Shown piece by piece: positions 35,275-42,581 of a stretch of DNA of 64,000 nucleotides (positions within the stretch are counted from its first letter, which is position 1; each line of letters opens with the position of its first letter). The position numbers and the translations under genes are program-made. Source of the DNA: Paludibaculum sp. (GTDB lineage Bacteria > Acidobacteriota > Terriglobia > Bryobacterales > Bryobacteraceae); the NCBI GenBank assembly GCA_029973955.1, contig JARKQJ010000091.1:124001-188000 (forward strand), in the 5' to 3' direction. The notes under the pieces were generated by a model. It did not search any database. It was not told where the DNA came from and was given only the letters and a program-made list of their open reading frames with translations.

Positions 35275-36621
35275 TCAAGATTCGAGTACTACCAGGAGTT
35301 CCATGTCGGCGTTGGGGATATCGCCGGGAACATAGACGCCGACTTCCCGGGTTTGAACGATATGTTCCCAGCACTTTCCGGAGCGGGAGACGCTGAAGTA
35401 TTGAGCGTCGACCCTGGTGCCGAGGGACGACGGCGGGACGGGGATGTGCGTGAGGGGCATTCCGGGGATGGCCCGCTCCACGAGTTTCGGGACGAAGAGC
35501 TTGGAGCAGATCTTTACCAGGGCCGGGGTACGCGTCATGATGTCGACCTCGCCGAGGCTGGACCGCATGGAGAGAATCCAGCGTGCCCGGTCGAGGCAGC
35601 GCTGGTCGGTCACATTGCCGGCCCAATAGAACTCTGAGATGCGTTCGAGCGGGATGGAGACGACATTGGTGGGGGCGACGGTTTCCAGGTGGCGGCGGAT
35701 GTGCTGGTCGAGTTGCGAGAAGCAGGTTTCGAGATCGAGGTGGTTGTAGAGGGGCAGGTCGCGGGGATGGGAATCGAGGGCGAAGGTACAGAGGGCGCCG
35801 CCGAGTTTCAGCATGTGGCCGAAGAGGTCTTCGGGCTGGGCGCGGCGAGCGGAGAAGATGTCCCGAAGCGGGGCCAGAGAGGAGTTGACGGTATGCAGGA
35901 GCCAGAAGTTGGCGATATCGCCGGTGGAGTAATCGCTCCAACTGCGGCCGGCGCGGCCGGAGAGCGTGGTGCTTTTGTCCTCGAGGATTTCGATGAGGCG
36001 TTTGAGCAGCATCATGAGGTGCTCGCTGGCGCCGATGGTGAGGCAGGGTGGGATGAAGTTCTCGTCGTAGACGAAGTAGCCAGCTCCGCTGCGGCGGATG
36101 CGCGCCAGGGGCAGCGTCACCAGTTCCGGCGAGTCTTCGGCGCCGAGGAGCAGGTGGAACTGCTTGCAACCGAGATCGACGGCGCGCTCATCGCGGCCGG
36201 TGGTTTCGTCGAAGACGATCTGGGGTTCGGCGACGAGACGCGTTTCGCCGGGTGCGGCGTCGCCGGGAGTGGCGCAATTCATGCCATTGGGCTTGAGGGA
36301 CTGGATGGCGAGGGAGACGACGAGGGAGTCGCGCGTAGGAGGAAAGATCTCCGCGATGGGCAGCGGGGGCGGGAGGGCATCGCAATCGGGCATGTGAAAG
36401 GCGAGGCCGTCGGGGAGGATGCCGCGGGCGTGAATCAGAGCGACAATTCCGTTCCTGAGGGCCTCCTGATCAATTGCAAAGCCAGCGACGCCGAAACTGT
36501 TGCTCCACAGGGCGGAAGCTGCAAAGTGGATCAGGTCTTCAAAGTAGCGGGATTGAGTTTGAAAGTGATGCGGGCCGAGGTGCATTCCCTCCGACCAGAC
36601 GAGCCTCCGAAGGTGCTTCAT
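35275..36621 (-). CDS. tssK: TssK paralogue 1, T6SS baseplate protein
   Basis: A 448-residue TssK, the baseplate wedge protein that links to TssL/TssM. It has the typical N-terminus LRRLVWSEGMHLGPHHFQTQ and the later DIANFWLLHTVN and YFSVSRSGKCWEHI motifs. It is the first gene of a minus-strand operon with tssL, tssM and a methyltransferase. A second TssK of 451 residues lies at 40161-41516. Both keep the family's recognisable segments, so neither is an obvious pseudogene. A weak -10/-35 lies in the 136-base divergent gap. Confidence 0.96.
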   Translation of the reverse strand: MKHLRRLVWSEGMHLGPHHFQTQSRYFEDLIHFAASALWSNSFGVAGFAIDQEALRNGIVALIHARGILPDGLAFHMPDCDALPPPLPIAEIFPPTRDSLVVSLAIQSLKPNGMNCATPGDAAPGETRLVAEPQIVFDETTGRDERAVDLGCKQFHLLLGAEDSPELVTLPLARIRRSGAGYFVYDENFIPPCLTIGASEHLMMLLKRLIEILEDKSTTLSGRAGRSWSDYSTGDIANFWLLHTVNSSLAPLRDIFSARRAQPEDLFGHMLKLGGALCTFALDSHPRDLPLYNHLDLETCFSQLDQHIRRHLETVAPTNVVSIPLERISEFYWAGNVTDQRCLDRARWILSMRSSLGEVDIMTRTPALVKICSKLFVPKLVERAIPGMPLTHIPVPPSSLGTRVDAQYFSVSRSGKCWEHIVQTREVGVYVPGDIPNADMELLVVLES

Positions 36622-36697
36622 AAGTCGTTGTCCCTGGCCCAGAACCCTCCAATCACCAGATTACTGTAGCACAGCAAACCGCCAGTTCCAGGATGCC

Positions 36698-36726
36698 TTG
36701 AACGCTGCCGGAGTCAGTGCCATCAT
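36698..36726 (+). promoter_or_regulatory. Candidate promoter of the repeat-protein gene
   Basis: TTGAAC (36698-36703) and CATCAT (36721-36726) are spaced by 17 bases in the gap between divergent tssK and the repeat-protein gene. Each matches the consensus at four of six positions. Confidence 0.35.
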
Positions 36727-36757
36727 AGGGTGAAACCTGGCGCTGGAAGGGACCCCG

Positions 36758-38680
36758 ATGAGCTTTCTGGAGAAATACGAGCTGATTAGCCTGATTGTCG
36801 ATGAGGGGATCCGGACGTTTGCGGCGTCGAGCCGGTCCACGGGCGAATCGCTGACGGCGCACGCGATACCGGATGAGTTGCTGGCGGCGAACCAGGACAT
36901 GCTGACGAGAGCGCGTCAGCTCATCGCGGCAGGGAGTCCTGTGCTGCTGGATATCATCCCGGTGAAGGGGGCCACCTGGGTAGTTACGCGGCCGGCGCCC
37001 GGGGTGGTCCGGCTGAGGGAGTGGGTTCTGTCGCAGCCGCTGCCAGTTGCACCAGAGCCGCCGGCGGGAACGCCGGATCGATTCACACGTGCGGGCGCGT
37101 GGAGGGTTCCGGGCGCGGCGCCGGGCACTGAGAGCCGGCCCATGCCCCCGAGCGAGACGCCTTCGCCAACGCCGCTTGCCGCGGCGCGGCCGGAAGAGAT
37201 TGAAACGCGGACCATGCCGGTTCCGACTGAGCTGCTGCGGAGGCAGGAGACGCCGCCGGCCGCGCCGCCGGCGCCTGCTCCGGCTGCTGCGGCTGGGCAG
37301 CCTGGGGAGTTTACGCGGATGTTTCAGGCTGCGGCGGGTGGTTTGGGAGATGCGCCGCCGGCCGCTCCGCCGGCGCCTGCTCCGGCTGCTGCGGCTGGGC
37401 AGCCTGGGGAGTTTACGCGGATGTTTCAGGCTGCGCCGGGTGGTTTGGGAGATGCGCCGCCGGCTGCTCCGCCGGCGCCTGCTCCGGCTGGGCAGCCTGG
37501 GGAGTTTACGCGGATGTTTCAGGCTGCGCCGGGCGGTGTGGGAGATGCGCCGCCGGCGCCTGCTGCGGCGCCTGCTCCGGTTGGGCAGCCTGGGGAGTTC
37601 ACGCGGATGTTTCAGGCTGCGCCGGGTGGTTTGGGAGATGCGCCGCCGGCTGCTGCGGCGGCGCCTGCCCCGGTTGGGCAGCCTGGGGAGTTTACGCGAA
37701 TGTTTCAGACTGCGCCGGGCGGTGTGGGAGATGCACCGCAGGCTGCTCCGCCGGCGCCTGCTCCGGCTGGGCAGCCTGGGGAGTTCACGCGGATGTTCCA
37801 GACTTCGCCGAGTCGTGTTGGAGATGTGCCGCCAGTTGCTCCGCCGGCGCCGCCTCCGGCTCCGGCTGCTCCGACTGCTCCGGCTGGGCAGCCTGGAGAG
37901 TTCACGCGGATGTTCCAGACGTCGCCGGGAGGTGTGGGAGAAGCACCGCCGGCAACTCCGTCAGCGCCGCCTCCGGTAGTTTTCCAGCCGCCGGCGGGAC
38001 ATATGCCAGCCCCCGGTGTGCCGAGTTCGGCACCGCCACCACCCCCACCGCCGCCACCACCCCCACCGCCGCCACCGGCGCAGAGAAGGCAGGAGCCAGG
38101 CGAGTTTACGCGATTCTTCCAGCAGGCTCCGGCGACTCCTCCTCCTTCGGCACCGCCGCCTCCACCGGCAGTGCCTCCGTTGGGCGGTCCTTCGGGTGGG
38201 TACTCTCCCACGGGAGCAGCCGGGCCGGGAGCAACTCCCGGCGGCGGGGAGTTCACCAACTTCTTCTCATCGCCATTGGGCGAGGGGCAGCGGAACCCAT
38301 TGAACATGCCGCCGCCGGCCGCGCCGCCGATGCCGTCGTCGTACGCTCCGCCGGGCGAATTTACCAGGGTTTTCGGGGCCGGAGGCCATGCTGAACCGCA
38401 CCCGGCGCCCTTTCAGCCGCCGGATTTCGCTCCACCCGCACCGATGGCTGCGCCGCCGGCCGCGCCCGCGGCGCCCACCGGGCCCGGCGAGTACACGCGG
38501 CTGTTCGCGGCGCCGACAGGAACGGCGCAGCCGTTCTCACCCCCACCGGCGGCGGCGACAAGCCCAACTCCAGTTGGGCGGCCGGCGGGAGGCCAGAAAA
38601 ACCTGGTTCTCATTGCGATCCTGGCCGCTCTTGGCGTGCTGTTGGTCATCACTGTGCTTGTGTTCGCCTTGAAACGCTAA
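36758..38680 (+). CDS. Tail-anchored Pro-rich protein with kinase-like N-lobe and 11 GEFTRxF repeats
   Basis: A 640-residue protein. Residues 1-95 resemble the N-lobe of a Ser/Thr kinase: KYELISLI and TGESLTAHAI match KYEIISLV and VGHLVAIKVL of the 58.8-kb kinase, but the Gly loop is lost, the ATP lysine is His, and no C-lobe follows. Residues about 170-600 are Pro/Ala linker with eleven copies of a motif, seven of them GQPGEFTRMFQ, the rest GEFTRFF, GEFTNFF, GEFTRVF and GEYTRLF. The C-terminus is one membrane helix (LVLIAILAALGVLLVITVLVFA), so the bulk faces the cytoplasm. It lies between two tssK genes. Function unknown; a scaffold for T6SS or kinase partners is inference. Confidence 0.75.
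   Translation: MSFLEKYELISLIVDEGIRTFAASSRSTGESLTAHAIPDELLAANQDMLTRARQLIAAGSPVLLDIIPVKGATWVVTRPAPGVVRLREWVLSQPLPVAPEPPAGTPDRFTRAGAWRVPGAAPGTESRPMPPSETPSPTPLAAARPEEIETRTMPVPTELLRRQETPPAAPPAPAPAAAAGQPGEFTRMFQAAAGGLGDAPPAAPPAPAPAAAAGQPGEFTRMFQAAPGGLGDAPPAAPPAPAPAGQPGEFTRMFQAAPGGVGDAPPAPAAAPAPVGQPGEFTRMFQAAPGGLGDAPPAAAAAPAPVGQPGEFTRMFQTAPGGVGDAPQAAPPAPAPAGQPGEFTRMFQTSPSRVGDVPPVAPPAPPPAPAAPTAPAGQPGEFTRMFQTSPGGVGEAPPATPSAPPPVVFQPPAGHMPAPGVPSSAPPPPPPPPPPPPPPPAQRRQEPGEFTRFFQQAPATPPPSAPPPPPAVPPLGGPSGGYSPTGAAGPGATPGGGEFTNFFSSPLGEGQRNPLNMPPPAAPPMPSSYAPPGEFTRVFGAGGHAEPHPAPFQPPDFAPPAPMAAPPAAPAAPTGPGEYTRLFAAPTGTAQPFSPPPAAATSPTPVGRPAGGQKNLVLIAILAALGVLLVITVLVFALKR
37295..37918 (+). repeat. Coding tandem repeat, mostly 93-base period
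   Basis: Seven near-identical GQPGEFTRMFQ units start at 37295, 37397, 37490, 37583, 37676, 37769 and 37886. Five consecutive units (37397 to 37769) are spaced by exactly 93 bases; the first and last gaps are 102 and 117 bases. All spacings are multiples of three, so the frame is kept. Nearby copies are nearly identical in DNA, suggesting recent expansion. Confidence 0.9.
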
Positions 38681-40186
38681 ATGCAGTATTTGCCCGAACC
38701 TCTCGACGCCGGCCTGGCATCCAGATTGCGCGGGATCTTTGAGTCGGCCGGATACGCGGAAGATGAGCTGGCAAGGCTCTATGGAGTTTCCAGGCTGTGC
38801 CAACTGGATCACAACGTCGCGCGGCGTGGGGCGAGGCCCACGCCTGCTTCGGCTTGTGAGCTGCTGGCGACGCTCTTTCTGGATGCCGTGTGGGTGGAAC
38901 GGGGAGTGGCGGAAGCGATTCTGCCGGCGCCGGATTGGGCCGTGATTCGAGAGGCCGGTCTGATCCAGGAAGAGGACGGCAGGCTGTGCGCGCGGTTCCA
39001 CATTTATCCGTCGGGCGGGCTGCTGATCGCCTCGGACCGGTGGTCGAATCCGGATGGAACGCCGATCCAGATGAACGGCGAGATCGTCTACCCCTCGATC
39101 AACCCGAATACACAACGCTTCATCGACCTGCTACCGGGATCTCCCTGCGACTCCTTTCTGGACATCGGGGCCGGCACGGGCGTGGGCGCGCTGCTGGCGG
39201 CGAGAAGCGGAGCGCGGGAGGTGGTAGCGTCCGACGTGCTTCCATCGTGCACGAGCTACGTCCGGTTCAACGCGGCGTTGAACGGCCTGGAGAACATTAC
39301 CGCGGTGACAAGCGACGTGTACGCGGCGTTGTCCGGGCGGACGTTCGACCGGATCGTCTGCCATCCCCCATACGTGCCCAGCATTCTGCCCCGTTGGGTC
39401 TTCTACAACGGCGGCGAAGACGGCGAGTCGATTACCGGACGAGTGGTGGAGGGGCTGCCGGCGCATCTGCGGCCGGGTGGGCTGTGTCTGCTGCAGATGA
39501 TGGGATCCGACAGGGCGGGGCAGGGCTTCGAATCGCGTGTCCGCGAATGGCTGGGGGAGGCCGAAGCCGAATTCGACGTGGCGTTCCTGATCCAAACCAG
39601 CGTGAACGTGGAGAGCTTTGCCGCGCGCGTGAGCGGGAACGAGGTTCGCTCGCAGCAGGAGTTCACGGCGCTGATGGAGCTCTTCCGGCGGCTGAAGGTG
39701 GACGGGCTCAACCGGGGTCTGCTGCTGCTCCAGCGGCACAAGGAAAAGTCGCGCCCGTTTACCGTGAGGCGCGAGTGTCCGGCAGGATTCGGCGTAGGGA
39801 GCTGGGAGTGGCTGCTGCGGTGGGAAGCGGCGGCGATTTCCAGGGAGAGCCAGCGCATTCTATTGGACACGCCCCTGCACCAGGGCAGGACCGAGGCGTT
39901 CGACGTGCGCTACAGACTGGAAGATTCGGAGTGGATTCCCAGCGAATATGCGCTGTTTGCGCGGGAGCCGTTCGTGGTGGAATGCAGGGCGCACCCGTGG
40001 ATGGCGAACCTGATCGCGCTCTGCGACGGGCGGGGGACCGGCCGCGAGCACATGGAGACGTTGAAGCAGGCCGGGGTGGTGGCGGCGGAGACGAGCGCCG
40101 CCGAGTTCGCCGAGGCGATGGCCGGGTTGGTGTCGGGCGGCTTCGTCGAGGTGGAGGGGTTCAGACCGCCTCGGGCAGCAGGATAA
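38681..40186 (+). CDS. Class I methyltransferase of HemK/RsmC-like type, T6SS-linked
   Basis: A 501-residue protein. An N-terminal helical domain of about 130 residues precedes the Rossmann fold with the SAM motif FLDIGAGTGVGALLAA (about residue 160) and a CHPPYVPS segment (about 227), the NPPY-like motif of methylases that act on amino groups. The C-terminal 200 residues have helical/winged-helix character (LKQAGVVAAETSAAEFAEAMAGLV). Its ATG directly follows the TAA of the repeat-protein gene, so the two are coupled. Its last 26 bases overlap the convergent second tssK. Substrate unknown. Confidence 0.8.
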   Translation: MQYLPEPLDAGLASRLRGIFESAGYAEDELARLYGVSRLCQLDHNVARRGARPTPASACELLATLFLDAVWVERGVAEAILPAPDWAVIREAGLIQEEDGRLCARFHIYPSGGLLIASDRWSNPDGTPIQMNGEIVYPSINPNTQRFIDLLPGSPCDSFLDIGAGTGVGALLAARSGAREVVASDVLPSCTSYVRFNAALNGLENITAVTSDVYAALSGRTFDRIVCHPPYVPSILPRWVFYNGGEDGESITGRVVEGLPAHLRPGGLCLLQMMGSDRAGQGFESRVREWLGEAEAEFDVAFLIQTSVNVESFAARVSGNEVRSQQEFTALMELFRRLKVDGLNRGLLLLQRHKEKSRPFTVRRECPAGFGVGSWEWLLRWEAAAISRESQRILLDTPLHQGRTEAFDVRYRLEDSEWIPSEYALFAREPFVVECRAHPWMANLIALCDGRGTGREHMETLKQAGVVAAETSAAEFAEAMAGLVSGGFVEVEGFRPPRAAG

Positions 40187-41516
40187 CCAGTTCGAGCTGC
40201 GGAGAGGGTAGGTCGTCCGGCACGTAGACGGCAAAGTTGCGGGCGCGGCAGATGGCTTCCCAGGAGTGTCCGCTTTGGTTCAGGCTGAAGTACTGGTAGT
40301 TGAGCTTCACCGGAATCGCGCCAGGGGGCTTGGGAACATGGGTGAGTTGAACACCCTGCAAAGCCTGTCGAACCAGGTGTTCGATGTGGCTGGCCGAGCA
40401 GACTTTGGTGAGCCACGGAACTTTGGCGATCAGATCGGCTTCGCTTACCTGGGCGCTGATGGCGAGGTACATGCGGGTGTTCTGGAGGTACTTGTCGTGA
40501 TCCAACGCCGTGGCGTAGATGTACGGCTGAACGAGCTTCAACGGCAGGGAGACGACGTTGGTGGGGATCACGGTTTCGAGCAGCGTGCGGAGGATCTCGT
40601 CGAGCCGGGTGAAGCAGCCGGAGAGGTTGTCGTGATCGTAGGCCGGCAGGTCCCGCGGGTGGATTTTCGCGGAGAAGGTGGTGAGCGAGCCGGCGAGAGA
40701 GAGCATGATGCGGAAGAGGCGCTCGGGATGGCCGGAACCGCCTTCGAACAACTGCTGCAACTGGGGGAAGTGCGAGTTGACGGTGTAGAGGAGCCAGAAG
40801 TTGGCGATGTCGGAGGCTCCGAAGTCGGCGAGGCTGAGGTTCTTCTGGCGGCGTGTGCCGGCCAGGACGCTGCTCTTGGCGGCGAGGATCTCCACCAGGC
40901 GGCGGGCGATGGAAGTGAGGTAGGGGCTGGAGGAGAAGTCGAGGGTCTGGGGGACGAACTGCGGATCGAGTTGCAGTGCTCCGGACTCGGACTTTCGGAT
41001 GCGGGCAATGCTCAGGAGGGAGCAGTCCTGGCGGGAGTCCGCGGTGGTGAGGATTCTGAAGTTCTTGCGCGCCACCTGGATGGGTTTTTCGGTGAGGCCG
41101 GTGTTTTCGTCGCGGACCAGCACCGCCTCACCGAGGAATCTCGTGTCCGCGGTGTCGGAACCGGCGGAGACGTTGAGGCCGGGCACGCGGTAGCTGGGGA
41201 TGGCGAGGAAGACTTCGATGGAGGCATCGTCGGCGTCGAAGCAGCCGGCCAGGGGGCGCGGCGGAGGGAGCGGCTCTGAAGCCGGGCAATCGAAGACGAG
41301 GCCGTCGGGGAAGATGCCGGCGGCGTCGGTGAGGGCGAAGTTTCCGCCGTCGAGCGCCTCCTGGTCGATCTGGAGACGCAGGAATCCGCGCGGGTGGGCC
41401 GCGAGCGATTCAAGACGAAATTGAAGAGAATCCTCGAAGAACCGATCCTGAGTCTGCAAATGCTGGGGACTAAGGAAGGTCCCCTTCATCCAGACGACCG
41501 GCCGAAGTTGCCTCAT
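40161..41516 (-). CDS. tssK2: TssK paralogue 2, T6SS baseplate protein
   Basis: A 451-residue TssK with the same features as paralogue 1: LRPVVWMKGTFLSPQHLQTQ, ASDIANFWLLYTVN, PTNVVSLPLKLVQPYIYA and YFSLNQSGHSWEAI. By eye the two differ widely along most of their length, so the duplication is old. It is transcribed alone on the minus strand and faces the methyltransferase gene. ATG 41516 is the natural family start. A role as second wedge subunit, or an alternative baseplate for another spike, is inference. Confidence 0.93.
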   Translation of the reverse strand: MRQLRPVVWMKGTFLSPQHLQTQDRFFEDSLQFRLESLAAHPRGFLRLQIDQEALDGGNFALTDAAGIFPDGLVFDCPASEPLPPPRPLAGCFDADDASIEVFLAIPSYRVPGLNVSAGSDTADTRFLGEAVLVRDENTGLTEKPIQVARKNFRILTTADSRQDCSLLSIARIRKSESGALQLDPQFVPQTLDFSSSPYLTSIARRLVEILAAKSSVLAGTRRQKNLSLADFGASDIANFWLLYTVNSHFPQLQQLFEGGSGHPERLFRIMLSLAGSLTTFSAKIHPRDLPAYDHDNLSGCFTRLDEILRTLLETVIPTNVVSLPLKLVQPYIYATALDHDKYLQNTRMYLAISAQVSEADLIAKVPWLTKVCSASHIEHLVRQALQGVQLTHVPKPPGAIPVKLNYQYFSLNQSGHSWEAICRARNFAVYVPDDLPSPQLELVILLPEAV

Positions 41517-41542
41517 GGACCTCCAAAGTAGCAGAAGTTCTA

Positions 41543-41573
41543 TTGCGCGGCAAAGCGGCAACGGTCCTATAAT
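41543..41573 (+). promoter_or_regulatory. Candidate promoter of csgG-like gene
   Basis: A perfect -10 TATAAT (41568-41573) lies 18 bases before the ATG at 41592, with a TTGCGC at 41543-41548 as a weak -35 after 19 bases. The start site would be only about ten bases before the ATG, so the leader is short unless the start is internal; AAGGAGG lies at 41580-41586. Confidence 0.45.
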
Positions 41574-41591
41574 TTGAACAAAGGAGGCTCC

Positions 41592-42560
41592 ATGCGCTGG
41601 GAAATCCTGGTAGCTCTCACGCTGGCCCTGACAGGACAGGCCATTGGACAGACGCAGACCCCAAAGAAGAGGGTGGCGATTCTGAATTTCGAGTACGGAA
41701 CTGTGCAGAGCTCCGTTGCATCGATGTTCGGAGGAAACGAGGACATTGGCAAAGGGATCGCCGACATCCTTGTGGAGAAGCTGGTGCAGGGCGGCGTGTA
41801 CAGCGTGATTGAACGCAAGGCGCTCGACAAGGTTCTGATGGAACAAAACCTCGGCAACAGCGACCGGGCGGATTCGGCGACGGCAGCCAAGATCGGGAAG
41901 GTCCTGGGCGTGGACGCGATCATCATCGGCTCGATCACGCAGTTTGGCAGGGACGACAAGACGGTAGGGGTAGGTGGCGGCGGTTATGGGCTGGGCAAGT
42001 ACGGTCTGGGTGGGATCGGGAAGAGAGACTCCAAGGCGGTGGTGGCGGTGAGCGCCCGCATGGTGAACACGGACACGGGCGAGATCCTGGCGGCGGTGAC
42101 AGGCCGCGGGGAATCGAGCCGTTCCGGCGCCTCGCTGTCTGGGGCTGGCGGCGGCGGGGGATCCGGGGGCGGCGGAGGCCTCGACATGCACTCGTCGAAC
42201 TTCGGTAACACGATTCTGGGGGAGGCGACGATGAAGGCGGTGGACACGATTGCTTCGGGGCTGCAGAACAACGCCGGAGCGATACAGGCGAAGGTGGTGA
42301 AGCTGGAAGGCCTGGTGGCGGATGCGACCGGGGATGTGCTGGTGTTGAATATCGGGTCGAAGGCCGGGGTCCGGGTGGGAGACAAGCTGCTGGTGAAGCG
42401 GACGGGCCGCGAGATCCGCGATCCGGCGACGGGCAAAGTGATCCGCAGGGTTGAGACGGATCTGGGGGAAGTCACCATCACGGAAGTGGACGAGCTTTCA
42501 GCGGTGGGCAAGTATGCCGGCCCAGGCGGGGTGAAGGCTGGCGACACAGTTCGCAACTAG
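41592..42560 (+). CDS. CsgG/FlgT-like exported protein
   Basis: A 322-residue exported protein with signal peptide (EILVALTLALTGQAIGQ) and no lipobox cysteine. Residues about 30-170 match the CsgG-type fold, which in curli and other systems builds or supports outer-membrane structures: KKRVAILNFEYG, GKGIADILVEKLVQGGVYSVIERKALDKVL and GVDAIIIGSITQFG. A Gly-rich loop (about 185-205) and a C-terminal FlgT-like domain (NIGSKAGVRVGDKLLV) follow. AAGGAGG precedes ATG 41592. It stands between tssK2 and a PpkA-like kinase; with no TssJ present it is a candidate envelope part, but this is speculative. Confidence 0.82.
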   Translation: MRWEILVALTLALTGQAIGQTQTPKKRVAILNFEYGTVQSSVASMFGGNEDIGKGIADILVEKLVQGGVYSVIERKALDKVLMEQNLGNSDRADSATAAKIGKVLGVDAIIIGSITQFGRDDKTVGVGGGGYGLGKYGLGGIGKRDSKAVVAVSARMVNTDTGEILAAVTGRGESSRSGASLSGAGGGGGSGGGGGLDMHSSNFGNTILGEATMKAVDTIASGLQNNAGAIQAKVVKLEGLVADATGDVLVLNIGSKAGVRVGDKLLVKRTGREIRDPATGKVIRRVETDLGEVTITEVDELSAVGKYAGPGGVKAGDTVRN

Positions 42561-42581
42561 CGTGCCGAAGGAGCGCGAGAG

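Noticed and set aside
37295-37918. A CRISPR-like repeat array
   Set aside because: Spacing is a multiple of three (93, 102, 117 bases), the repeat lies in frame, and it encodes GQPGEFTRMFQ. There are no cas genes.
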